Assembly: GCF_003958645.1 (NCBI RefSeq)
Contig: NZ_RXLO01000001.1
Coordinates: forward strand, 124,001-188,000
Source: Chitinophaga rhizosphaerae
GTDB taxonomy: Bacteria; Bacteroidota; Bacteroidia; Chitinophagales; Chitinophagaceae
Reading direction: 5' to 3'
DNA length: 64,000 nt
Each line of letters begins with the position of its first letter. Position 1 is the stretch's first letter. Of the stretch, positions 26,266-34,983 are shown in pieces. The notes beneath the pieces were generated by a model, which had not been told where the DNA came from, did no database searches, and saw only the letters and a list, made by a program, of their open reading frames with translations. Both the position numbers and the translations under genes were made by a program.

Positions 26266-29200
26266 TTATTCTTCCGTTTTGGCGCTGGACAGGAAACTTA
26301 CCAGGTCGCGGATTTCCTTTTTCGACAGCACGGTTTTCATATCGGGCATACTGGAAGGGGAATAGGTCTTTTTGACGATGTCCGCCGCCGCGATGAGTTG
26401 TTCCGGCCCTGACCCGACCTTCACTTTCAGCCCGGCCCTGCTTTCTCCCTGTAATACGCCGGCTATCTTTTTACCGTCTTTCAATTCCAGTACCACCATT
26501 CCGAAACCCGGTGCCAGTCGAGCGCTGGGGTTGATGAGGGCTTCCAGTAGCTGCTGGCGGCTGAGCCTCGCGCCCACGCCATTCAGCCGCGGACCGGCAT
26601 TGCCGCCGCGATCGTCGTACGAATGGCATTTCATGCATTGGGCGTTCTCGTTGCGGAAGAAAATACGTTGCCCGCGATGGGGATCGCCGCCTTCAAGACT
26701 GCCGGCATATAGCGCTATCCCTTCGTCTGGCGCGCGTTTGGCGCTGATGGATTTGTAACGGTCGGCCAGGTCTTTGGCGCCGCTGCTGTCGATGGCTTCG
26801 CCCAGTTCCAGCAATACCCCGGGCGAAAGGGAACCTGCGGCCATCTGGTCGAGGAGTTTGCGGAGCGGCGCGGAGGAATATTCGGGCTGTAATTTGCCGA
26901 GGGCGAGGATGGCCGCCTGTTTTTCTTCCAGCGTTTTGGTGGCGATCACGTCTGCCAGCAGCGCTGACATGGTAGCCTGGGGGATTTTCATCCTGTCGAG
27001 CAGATCGAGGCCGGCCACGCGGACGTTCTTTTCCTTATCCGTCAATGCTGTGCGGAGCGCGGTTTCCAGCTCCGGCGCCTGTAAGGTAACCAATGCCTTC
27101 AAAGCGGCAATGCGGACTTCCGGTGAACCGTCGGTTTTGACGGCGGCCAGCAGCGCGGGAGCGGCCGCGGCGATTTTCAGTTTTTCCAACGCCAATGCTG
27201 CACTTGTTTTTACGCCATTGTCTTTATCTGTCAACAGTTGCATGAGCGATTGTGTGGAAGCGGCGACTACTTTTTGGTCGTCTCGCTTTTTCGGGCCTTT
27301 AGGCCAGCCGTCTACCCGGTCGAGGACAGACGGATTGGGCCATACGCCCAGTGCGGCCACGGCTTCGGCGCGCATGGCCGCGGGATTGGATGTGTTGGTT
27401 GCATAGGCGATAAGCGTTTGCAGGAGCGAGTCTATGCCGGTTTGCAGGCAGGCGTTGATGGCCCGGCGGATGAGGGGCTCGTTGCTGAATGTGGTACTGC
27501 CGAGCAGCGCGCCCAGCGCCGGCATGGCGGCCGGGATGCTGTTGTCGTCATTGATGGCGCGGGCCGCCTCCGTTACCACGAACTCGTCTGCATCCTGCAG
27601 GAACCGGGCGATTTCGGGGCTCTTCATCCTGCGCAGCGCCACCACCGCGGCGATGCGCAGCGCGCGGGAGGGATGAGCCGCCAAAGCCGCTACGGGCGCG
27701 GGATCGCCGATGCGCGCAAGGGCCAGGGCACCGGCGTGGCGGAGGTAGACGTCTTGTTCGTTATTCGCTTCCAGCATGGCGATGATACCGGGGATGGCGG
27801 GCGCGAATTTCATGCGCCCCAGGGCCTCGGCGGCAAAGAACCGCACGCGGCTGGAGGTGTCTTTGAGCAACGGAACGATAAATGGTGCAGCTGTTTTCCG
27901 TTTGATATCGCCCAACCATTTGGCTGCGAGCGCCCGGATCTCGGGATCACGTTCCCGGAGTGCATGTACGAGCGCCGCCGCATCGTCCGGGTTTTTCCGG
28001 CCCATCTGGCTGAGGCCCTGGATGGCATGCACACGGGCCAGTTGATGGGAGGTTTGTTGCAGCGCTGCTTCCAGGACTTTTTTCCCGGCCTTTCCACGAC
28101 CCACCAGTTCGAATTGCGCTTTCAACCGCACGCGGTAATCCGCATGTTGTAAATACTTGCCCAATTCTTCGGGCTTCTTATCCGTGAAGCTGCTGGCCAG
28201 CAAGGCTTTCACTTCTTTCCTGGCGGCGTCTTCCGCGGCGCCTGCCCGGTCGAGTTTCCAGATACGGCCGTAGTTGTGGGTGTCCCATCCATCGATCCAG
28301 TCTGCCACATACAACGCTCCGTCTGGCCCGAAATCGAGGCCGGTGGCCAGTATGCCGCCTAACACTTTTTTCTGGTCTCCCAGTTCAAACCCCGCGCCCG
28401 AAGGCTTCAGCCTGAAACTGTGGATACCGGAGCCGGATGGGTTGCCCACGAATTCCGCGATGAAAAAGGTATGATTGTATTCCGGGCCGAGCGCCGTTCC
28501 CGGATTGTAGACCATACCAGCGGGGCCGCTCACGAAATTGGCGACCGGCGGAACGATGTACGCGGCCTGTCCGTCCCAGCGCGGGAGATACATTTTTTCC
28601 TCCATCCAGACTTTATAGGCATTGTTCTGCGGATCACGGTACTTGCCGTATTGCCAGTTGCTTCGCCAGCCGGCGTCTGCCCCGTTCACGACATACACCA
28701 GGCGTTCTTTTTCGCCGGGATGGTCGCCGTCATTGTCTTCACTGATGAGATTGCCGTATTCGTCGAACACGAATTCATGCGTATTCCGCAATCCGTGCGC
28801 GAAAATCTCGAAGTCGCTGCCATCAGGGTTCGAGCGGGCGATGACGCCACAGTTCGGGAATTCCCATTTCTTCCCGGTTTTATCCGTTCCGTTGAAACCG
28901 ATATCGCCGATCTGCCAGTAAATCCTCCCGTCGGGCCCCATTTCCACGCCAGACATGCCGTGGCCGCTGAACCCGATGTGCACCGCGTATCCGTGTGATA
29001 ATGACGTTTTTTCGTCAGCGATCCCATCTCCGTTTTTGTCGCGCATCTTCCAGAGGTCGGGCGCAACGGCAACGTAGAGGTCATTCCCGTCTGCCAGCAC
29101 GCCGCCGGCCACGTCGGTCACTTCATCGTGGAAATCGTCGACAACGAGCTGCGACCGGTCGGCCCGCCCGTCGCCATCCGTATCGTCGAGCCGGTAAACG

Positions 29201-29670
29201 TGCTCGGTTTCGATGGCCAGGTCTCGCCAATCGTGCGAGCTGTCGCCGTTCAGGTCGGCAAGCCATTTGTTGCGGTGGCTGTTTTCAGGGGAGAGCTCCT
29301 CATGCAGGAATTTCCGGCGGTCTTCGACGGTAGCCAGGCTGATGGAAGGGATTTCCCATTCCCGGTGGCCGCGGATGTCGAACTCGGAATTCTTCTGCCG
29401 GTTGGTGGTGGTGTAATATATGCTGCCGTTGTCGTCGATATCGATGGCGATGGGAGACACCACCAGCGAATCGATCCCCCAGAGCTGCATCGTCAAACCT
29501 TCCGCCAATACCGGTTTTACTTCGGCTTCGATGGCGGCGGCGATTTTTGCCGTTTGGGCGGAATCCATTTTTTTGATCCGCAGATCGGTGACAGGTTGTC
29601 CGCAACCGGCCAGCAGTGCGGAAAAGACAAGAGCGCAGGCAGGCGCCTGGCGCATTACGGGTTGTTTCAT
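26266..29670 (-). CDS. PVC-type dehydrogenase-like lipoprotein with HEAT repeats and heme c domain
   Basis: Large extracytoplasmic redox protein of 1134 residues. Lipobox LAGC gives Cys at 23. A membrane-bound dehydrogenase-type propeller (TIGR02604-like) spans about 60-480, with DTDGDGRADRSQL, GFSGHGMSGVEMGPDGRIYW and LDFGPDGALYVADWIDGWD. About twelve HEAT repeats follow at 490-985 (for example DPEIRALAAKWLGDIK and SSRVRFFAAEALGRMK). The C-terminal domain (TIGR02603-like) holds CMKCH at 1012-1016, with a probable axial Met at 1108 (SSMPDM). Monocistronic. The family is linked to sugar or alcohol oxidation, but its substrate is rarely known. Compare the cupredoxin-ended relative at 42605. Confidence 0.9.
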   Translation of the reverse strand: MKQPVMRQAPACALVFSALLAGCGQPVTDLRIKKMDSAQTAKIAAAIEAEVKPVLAEGLTMQLWGIDSLVVSPIAIDIDDNGSIYYTTTNRQKNSEFDIRGHREWEIPSISLATVEDRRKFLHEELSPENSHRNKWLADLNGDSSHDWRDLAIETEHVYRLDDTDGDGRADRSQLVVDDFHDEVTDVAGGVLADGNDLYVAVAPDLWKMRDKNGDGIADEKTSLSHGYAVHIGFSGHGMSGVEMGPDGRIYWQIGDIGFNGTDKTGKKWEFPNCGVIARSNPDGSDFEIFAHGLRNTHEFVFDEYGNLISEDNDGDHPGEKERLVYVVNGADAGWRSNWQYGKYRDPQNNAYKVWMEEKMYLPRWDGQAAYIVPPVANFVSGPAGMVYNPGTALGPEYNHTFFIAEFVGNPSGSGIHSFRLKPSGAGFELGDQKKVLGGILATGLDFGPDGALYVADWIDGWDTHNYGRIWKLDRAGAAEDAARKEVKALLASSFTDKKPEELGKYLQHADYRVRLKAQFELVGRGKAGKKVLEAALQQTSHQLARVHAIQGLSQMGRKNPDDAAALVHALRERDPEIRALAAKWLGDIKRKTAAPFIVPLLKDTSSRVRFFAAEALGRMKFAPAIPGIIAMLEANNEQDVYLRHAGALALARIGDPAPVAALAAHPSRALRIAAVVALRRMKSPEIARFLQDADEFVVTEAARAINDDNSIPAAMPALGALLGSTTFSNEPLIRRAINACLQTGIDSLLQTLIAYATNTSNPAAMRAEAVAALGVWPNPSVLDRVDGWPKGPKKRDDQKVVAASTQSLMQLLTDKDNGVKTSAALALEKLKIAAAAPALLAAVKTDGSPEVRIAALKALVTLQAPELETALRTALTDKEKNVRVAGLDLLDRMKIPQATMSALLADVIATKTLEEKQAAILALGKLQPEYSSAPLRKLLDQMAAGSLSPGVLLELGEAIDSSGAKDLADRYKSISAKRAPDEGIALYAGSLEGGDPHRGQRIFFRNENAQCMKCHSYDDRGGNAGPRLNGVGARLSRQQLLEALINPSARLAPGFGMVVLELKDGKKIAGVLQGESRAGLKVKVGSGPEQLIAAADIVKKTYSPSSMPDMKTVLSKKEIRDLVSFLSSAKTEE

Positions 29671-29765
29671 GCTAGCTAACTTGACGTGGAAAATAATAGC
29701 CCGGTTTCCCGGATAGTGCCGTTAAAATAGTAAAAATGACAATTATTCACAACCGTTTTATCGTG

Positions 29766-29795
29766 AAAAAAAGAAGCCACCCGATTGGATGGCTT
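29766..29795 (-). terminator. Terminator after the flotillin gene
   Basis: On the minus strand AAGCCATCC and GGGTGGCTT pair (one G-U) around AATC and are followed by CTTTTTTT. Confidence 0.8.
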
Positions 29796-29805
29796 CCTGA
29801 GCATT

Positions 29806-31356
29806 TTATTCGGTAGTGGCGGGTAGTTCGGTATCTCCGTTCTTGTGTTTCCCGAGATAGGAGGGGAGGTCCATGCCGGCCATGTCGAACATGTCCTGCA
29901 AAGGCGGAACGGCTTTGTAGAGACCGCTGATGAACCCTGCGGTCGACGATTGCCCGTTTTGCCCGTTGGCGCCTTCCCAAACGGTGATTTTATCGATCTT
30001 GATGTTTTTGATGGCTTCGGTCTGCATTTTCACGAGTTCCGGCAGTTTATCGGCGATCAGCAGCAGCACGGCATCTTTGGAGTTGTTGCCGGCGGCCTGC
30101 ACGATGCGGTCGAGACCTTCCGCCTGTTTGGTGAGGATTTCATACATCCCTTTCGCTTCGGCCTCCATTTTGGCGTAGATCGCGTCTGCCTCGCCTTTGG
30201 CTCTTTCGCGGATTTTCTCTGCTTCGGCCTGTGCTTCGATGATGGCTTTCTGTTTCTGGATTTCCGCGGTTACCACGATGTTGGCGTTTTGGGAAGCGCG
30301 CTCGCGGTCGGCACGGGCGTCTTCCGCTTTTCTTTCGGCCATGTACGCTTCTTCGAGGGCTTTTGCGGACTGGATCTTTTCCGCAGCCACGGCGCGTTTG
30401 GCGGCTTCGGCTTCTTTTTCGCGGCGTTCCGCTTCCGACTGCGCGATCATCACGCGGGCGGTGTTTTCACCTTCTACCGCGCGGGCGTTGGCTTCGGAGG
30501 CGCGGATACGCGTGTCTCTTTCCGCTTCGGCTTTACCGATGGATTCGTCGCGGTTGGCGGCGGCGATGAGCACGGCCTTGTCCTTATTGGCGGTCGCGAT
30601 CTGGGAGTCGCGGTCGCGCTGGGTTTCGGCGATGCTGACGTCGCGGTTTTTCAGCGTTTGCTGGATGGTGATATCTTTTTCGCGGTCGGCTTCGGCTTTA
30701 CCGGTTTCACCCAGTTTTTCCTGTTCGGCCACGCTTTTCTTGGCTTCGTTGATGGCTTTGGCGGCGGCTTCCTTGCCGAGCGCTTCGATGTAGCCGGATT
30801 CGTCTTTGATGTCGGTCACGTTCACGTTGATCAGCTTCATACCGATCTTCTTGATCTCGGCTTCCACGTTGCTGGCCACGTTGGCGAGGAATTTATCGCG
30901 GTTGTTGTTGATCTCTTCGATGTCCATGGTAGCAACCACGAGGCGGAGCTGACCGAAAATGATGTCTTTGGCAAGGTCGTGGATGGCGGCGCGCTGCAGG
31001 CCCAGGAGCCTTTCTGCGGCGTTGGTCATGGTACCGGGCTCGGTCGAAATGGCCACGGTAAAGCGGGACGGTACGTCTACGCGGATGTTCTGGCGGCTGA
31101 GGGCGTTGGTGAGGTTTACTTCGATGGAAATGGGCGTCAGTTCCATGAACGCATAATCCTGGATCACGGGCCAGATGAAGGCGGCGCCGCCGTGGATGCA
31201 CCTGGCGCTGTGGGAACCGTCCGGGCCTTTGCCTACTTTACCGTATACGACGAGTATCTGGTCTGACGGGCATCGTTTGTAGCGTTTGAAAAGGGCATAA
31301 AAAAGGGTGAACACAAAAACGACCGCTACGAGTACGGCAATCAGCATGTAATCCAT
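29806..31356 (-). CDS. Flotillin family (SPFH/YuaG-type) membrane scaffold protein
   Basis: A 516-residue protein that organises ordered membrane domains in relatives. One N-terminal membrane segment at about 4-22 is followed by an SPFH domain to about 190 (KRCPSDQILVVYGKVGKG, RVDVPSRFTVAIS). A long Ala/Glu/Lys-rich coiled coil follows at about 200-420, with the EA-type repeats of flotillins (AEAERDTRIRASEANARAVEG, AEAEKIRERAKGEADAIYAKMEAEAKG). The C-terminal oligomerisation region is present. It starts just four bases after the NfeD-like gene, the conserved NfeD-flotillin pairing. Confidence 0.95.
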   Translation of the reverse strand: MDYMLIAVLVAVVFVFTLFYALFKRYKRCPSDQILVVYGKVGKGPDGSHSARCIHGGAAFIWPVIQDYAFMELTPISIEVNLTNALSRQNIRVDVPSRFTVAISTEPGTMTNAAERLLGLQRAAIHDLAKDIIFGQLRLVVATMDIEEINNNRDKFLANVASNVEAEIKKIGMKLINVNVTDIKDESGYIEALGKEAAAKAINEAKKSVAEQEKLGETGKAEADREKDITIQQTLKNRDVSIAETQRDRDSQIATANKDKAVLIAAANRDESIGKAEAERDTRIRASEANARAVEGENTARVMIAQSEAERREKEAEAAKRAVAAEKIQSAKALEEAYMAERKAEDARADRERASQNANIVVTAEIQKQKAIIEAQAEAEKIRERAKGEADAIYAKMEAEAKGMYEILTKQAEGLDRIVQAAGNNSKDAVLLLIADKLPELVKMQTEAIKNIKIDKITVWEGANGQNGQSSTAGFISGLYKAVPPLQDMFDMAGMDLPSYLGKHKNGDTELPATTE

Positions 31357-31360
31357 GTTA

Positions 31361-31957
31361 CTATCGGGTTTGTTTGGTGACGATTAATACCTGGTTGTCG
31401 AGAATGGAACGGACGGTCACGAAAGTGCCGGTGCCGATGGGCTCAGCTTCGTCTGTCATGGCGTCGAGTTCCCGCCAGGCGCCCTGGACCTGGAGTGTTA
31501 CTTTTCCAGTGCCGGTCCGGGCGGGAGGGATGGTAAGGTATACGGAAGCGGTGGCATGCAGGGCGTTGTGCATCCTGAGCGTACCATCGTAAGCGAGTTT
31601 GCCGGTGTAATAGAACATGGCGGCCATGATCAGCATCATGCACAGGCCCGCCACGGATGCGGAAATGATCGTTACCGCGGGCGACAGCCCATTATAGATG
31701 CACGCCAGGCCCACCCATCCGAAGATAGTGAAAAAGCCGAACATGTTGCGGATGGTGAAAAACTGGAAACCGATCCCGTCGTCGGCATCCAGCATGTCGC
31801 TCACATCACCGGTTGCGCCGTCATGATCCCCGCCGAGCAGGCTCAGTACGTTCTGCACAAGGAACATCAGCGAAAACAGGATGGCCACGGACCAAAAGAT
31901 CTTGTCAAAAACGGGAAGCGGACCAAACCAGTCCATGATGGTGAGCATACTTGCCAT
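31361..31957 (-). CDS. NfeD-like membrane protein (YuaF-type)
   Basis: Partner of the downstream flotillin. The 198-residue protein has three hydrophobic segments at about 19-40, 66-90 and 95-117, then a C-terminal OB-fold-like beta domain (GTGKVTLQVQGAWRELDAMTDEAEPIGTG, ending TVRSILDNQVLIVTK). The truncated NfeD1b/YuaF layout lacks the protease domain. ATG at 31957 is used; ATGs a few codons in are alternatives. Confidence 0.88.
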   Translation of the reverse strand: MASMLTIMDWFGPLPVFDKIFWSVAILFSLMFLVQNVLSLLGGDHDGATGDVSDMLDADDGIGFQFFTIRNMFGFFTIFGWVGLACIYNGLSPAVTIISASVAGLCMMLIMAAMFYYTGKLAYDGTLRMHNALHATASVYLTIPPARTGTGKVTLQVQGAWRELDAMTDEAEPIGTGTFVTVRSILDNQVLIVTKQTR

Positions 31958-32122
31958 GGCTTCGGGATAAATTGTTTCAGGGGAAGATAATCAAATTCCA
32001 CAGATTCCGGAAGCGAAAGGCACAAATATTGCCTGGTGACAGGTAAACCCGGATCAGGAACCGCAACGGGACTTTCGGGACGCTGCTGACGGTGCTTGGG
32101 AAAAAAACCCTAATTTCCGGGC

Positions 32123-32533
32123 ATGATCGAAGCAACGGACATCCGGATCGGCAACCTGCTGTGGTATTACGACTACCATATGGTCGAAACCGTGTTCCGC
32201 GTAGAAGGCATTCATGAAGGGTTTGTATACAATTCCGGCCTCCCGCGCAGCCGGCTCCCCCTCGAAAAAACAAACCCCGTTAAACTGGAAGTACAGTATC
32301 TCTTCCAGTTCGGTTTCCTCGCCGGCGACCCCGATTATGGTGAAGATCCGGATGTTTATACCTATAAGTACAACCGGACAGACAGTATCTACATTCGCGA
32401 CGACGGCGACAAGTTCCAGCCCCTGGCGGCAAACGGAAAGGCATTTGTGCCGTACGGCCGGCCCCTCGTGCATCTGCACCAAATGCAGAATTTATTCTAC
32501 GACCTCACGAGGGACGATGTATTTATGCAATGA
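32123..32533 (+). CDS. Uncharacterised Bacteroidota protein with RIGN...HQ(M/L)QNL pattern
   Basis: A 136-residue, probably cytoplasmic protein. It starts with IRIGNLLWY and ends with VHLHQMQNLFYDLTRDD. This frame, with LP(L)EKTNPVKLEVQYLFQFGF in between, resembles a widespread small family in Bacteroidota, often near mobile elements, known only as hypothetical. No function is known. The convergent gene begins its stop codon at the very next base, so the two genes abut without a terminator. Confidence 0.65.
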   Translation: MIEATDIRIGNLLWYYDYHMVETVFRVEGIHEGFVYNSGLPRSRLPLEKTNPVKLEVQYLFQFGFLAGDPDYGEDPDVYTYKYNRTDSIYIRDDGDKFQPLAANGKAFVPYGRPLVHLHQMQNLFYDLTRDDVFMQ

Positions 32534-33301
32534 TTATTTCATCGCCTCCAATTGCTTCAACCTTTTTTCAAAGGCCATGCGTTTTGCATCCGGCAAATCT
32601 TCGTCCATCATCAAGCCGAATTCGATCTGACCGATCACGATGGAACGCTCCCGTTTGGGAAGCGGACGGATGACGCGGATCACCCATTCCGGCGCTGCCT
32701 CGAAAAGTGCCGCGATGGCATCGCCTGGATATTCGGCGGCGCTGCCGGTGTCTTCGGCGAATACCTGACACCAGTCCAGCAGCACAAGACTGTCGCGTGT
32801 GCGCAGCAGATATGCGTTCATTAGCTCCAATACCTGGCTGTAGGCGTAATCGTGCAGTTCTTCATGCCTTTTGCCTGATTCTTTATAATCTTTATCCTGC
32901 ACGGGCGTAAATTTTTTACCGTTGGCAAGATAGGTGTCAAATTGCTGGTTGTGTTGCCGGGTGATGTCGTGATACGCATGCAATATATTACGGTAGACGA
33001 GGCGCTGTGAAGAGTCGGGCAGATCTTTTAAAATACGGACGCGGCTTTTGTGGATATATCCGGTGCCGTTCGGCAGCTGTTGTGCACCGGGATGGAACGA
33101 TCTGAACTTCCACCAATCGCCCGTCATTTTTTCGCATTCAAACACTTCCGATGCCGTTACTTTGTAAAGCGCAGGGGCGGAGGAAGCAGGTTGGGCCCTC
33201 ACATTTGTAAAACCGTCCGGATCTTCAATGATGGCCCGTTCGAATTGTTGGGCGGTTACGAACTTTACGCAAAAGAGCAGGAGAAAGGTAAGGGTGCGCA
33301 T
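32534..33301 (-). CDS. Secreted protein with bacterial SH3 domain
   Basis: A 255-residue protein with a signal peptide (MRTLTFLLLFCVKFVTAQ). Residues about 24-93 match a bacterial SH3 domain: DPDGFTNVRAQPASSAPALYKV, then GDWWKFRSF and GTGYIHKSRVRIL. The remaining 160 residues are helical, with no recognised domain, and have a charged C-terminus. SH3 domains of this kind usually bind peptidoglycan peptides or act as envelope adaptors. The rest does not look catalytic. Abuts the convergent gene. Confidence 0.7.
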   Translation of the reverse strand: MRTLTFLLLFCVKFVTAQQFERAIIEDPDGFTNVRAQPASSAPALYKVTASEVFECEKMTGDWWKFRSFHPGAQQLPNGTGYIHKSRVRILKDLPDSSQRLVYRNILHAYHDITRQHNQQFDTYLANGKKFTPVQDKDYKESGKRHEELHDYAYSQVLELMNAYLLRTRDSLVLLDWCQVFAEDTGSAAEYPGDAIAALFEAAPEWVIRVIRPLPKRERSIVIGQIEFGLMMDEDLPDAKRMAFEKRLKQLEAMK

Positions 33302-33397
33302 GGCAGCGGGATTTACAGCAAATATAACGATTGATTTTTATGCAGGAAAGCTGGCGCGGTTGATTATCTTTATCAGGACCATCAAAAAAACAGTGAC

Positions 33398-34924
33398 ATG
33401 AAATTCCGCAGTATGCTGCTGGCCTCCCTGACCCTGCTGGGATTGGGCGCCAATGCGCAGTCTTCGAAAAGGCCCAATATCATTTTCATTTTCTCTGACG
33501 ATCATGCCTTCCAGGCCGTGAGCGCCTATGGCGGCAAGCTCGCCCACACGCCGAATATCGACCGCATCGCGCGGGAAGGGGCGATTTTCCAGAACGCCCT
33601 CGTCACCAATTCTATCTGCGGACCCAGCCGCGCTACGCTGCTGACCGGCAAATACAGCCACCGTAACGGGTATCCGCGGAACGAACAGCGGTTCGACGTC
33701 ACCCAGGTCCTCTTCCCCCGGGTGCTGCAGCAACATCAATATCAAACCGCATGGATCGGGAAATGGCACCTCGGCAGTTTGCCCGAAGGGTTCGACTACT
33801 GGCGCATCCTGCCCGGACAAGGCCATTATTACAATCCCGATTTTATCGAAAAAGGAAAAGATACCGCCCGGTCGGAAGGGTATGTGACCAACCTGGTGAC
33901 AGACTACTCCCTCGACTGGATCCAGCACCGCGACACCACAAAACCTTTCATGCTGGTAGTTGGCCATAAAGCGACGCACCGCGAATGGCTGCCCGATCTG
34001 CAAGACCTCGGCGCCTACGATCACATCAACTTCCCAACGCCCGCCAATTTCAACGATACGTACGAAGGCCGCGAAGCCGCCCGGAACCAGGATATGACCA
34101 TCGCCAACACCATGCGCCTCGATTTCGACCTGAAAGTTCACGCCAACTACAAAGGCTGGATTTACAACCGTTTCACGCCGGAGCAATTGTCTGCTTTCAA
34201 AGGTTATTACGAAGGAAAAGTCACAAAAGAATTCGATGCATTGAAACCCGCCGGCAACGCCCTCGCCAACTGGAAATACCAACGCTACCTGAAAGATTAC
34301 CTGGCCACGGCCAATTCGCTCGACCGCAATATCGGCCGCCTCCTCGATTACCTCGACCGCTCCGGACTCGCGGAAAATACGGTGGTGGTGTACGCGTCTG
34401 ACCAGGGCTTCTATCTCGGAGAACACGGATGGTTCGACAAGCGTTTCATGTACGAAGAATCACTGCGGACGCCTTTTGTGGTGCGCTATCCTGGTAAGAT
34501 CAAGCCCGGTACGCAGGTGAAGGAACTGATGTGCAACATCGACTGGGCGCCTACGATCCTCGATTGGGCGGGCGTTTCCACTCCCGAAGATATGCAGGGC
34601 GCATCTTTCATGCCGCTCGTAGCCAGGCATGGCGATAAATCGAAATGGCGGAAAGCCGCCTATTATCATTATTACGAATACCCGGAGCCGCACCGCGTTT
34701 CACCGCATTTCGGGCTGCGGACGGAAAGGTATACGCTCATCCGGTTCTACGGCCCGGCGGATAACTGGGAACTGTATGACCTGGCCAAAGATCCCGGACA
34801 GGTACACAACCTCATCGGCCGGAAAGGATTCGAAAAAATCACGGCAGACCTGAAGGCGGAATTGCGCCGGCAGATCGTTCAATACAAAGACGACGACGCC
34901 CTCCGGCTACTGGATAGAAGTTAA
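33398..34924 (+). CDS. Secreted family S1 sulfatase (arylsulfatase-like)
   Basis: Removes sulfate esters from a carbohydrate or other substrate outside the cytoplasm. The 508-residue protein has a signal peptide ending GLGANAQ, metal-binding Asp-Asp at 34-35 (IFSDDH), and the formylglycine motif C74-G-P-S-R78 followed by ATLLTGKY. Other family residues: WIGKWHLG and YASDQGFYLGEHGWFDKRFMYE, ending in WELYDLAKDPGQVHNLIG. Cys-type sulfatases need a formylglycine-generating or anSME maturase, none of which is nearby. Monocistronic with a strong terminator. Substrate unknown. Confidence 0.93.
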   Translation: MKFRSMLLASLTLLGLGANAQSSKRPNIIFIFSDDHAFQAVSAYGGKLAHTPNIDRIAREGAIFQNALVTNSICGPSRATLLTGKYSHRNGYPRNEQRFDVTQVLFPRVLQQHQYQTAWIGKWHLGSLPEGFDYWRILPGQGHYYNPDFIEKGKDTARSEGYVTNLVTDYSLDWIQHRDTTKPFMLVVGHKATHREWLPDLQDLGAYDHINFPTPANFNDTYEGREAARNQDMTIANTMRLDFDLKVHANYKGWIYNRFTPEQLSAFKGYYEGKVTKEFDALKPAGNALANWKYQRYLKDYLATANSLDRNIGRLLDYLDRSGLAENTVVVYASDQGFYLGEHGWFDKRFMYEESLRTPFVVRYPGKIKPGTQVKELMCNIDWAPTILDWAGVSTPEDMQGASFMPLVARHGDKSKWRKAAYYHYYEYPEPHRVSPHFGLRTERYTLIRFYGPADNWELYDLAKDPGQVHNLIGRKGFEKITADLKAELRRQIVQYKDDDALRLLDRS

Positions 34925-34928
34925 AACG

Positions 34929-34962
34929 AAAATCCCGGTCACGCGCGACCGGGATTTTTTTT
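34929..34962. terminator. Bidirectional terminator between sulfatase and TonB receptor
   Basis: AATCCCGGTC and GACCGGGATT form a 10-bp stem around ACGCGC, with an 8-base T-run on the plus strand and an A-run on the other side. Confidence 0.88.
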
Positions 34963-34983
34963 GCGTCCATAAGTGATCCATCA

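Noticed and set aside
29845..31266. 473-residue frame opposite the flotillin gene
   Set aside because: Reverse of the flotillin coiled coil; Phe/Gly/Val-rich repeats come from Ala/Glu/Lys codons on the other strand.
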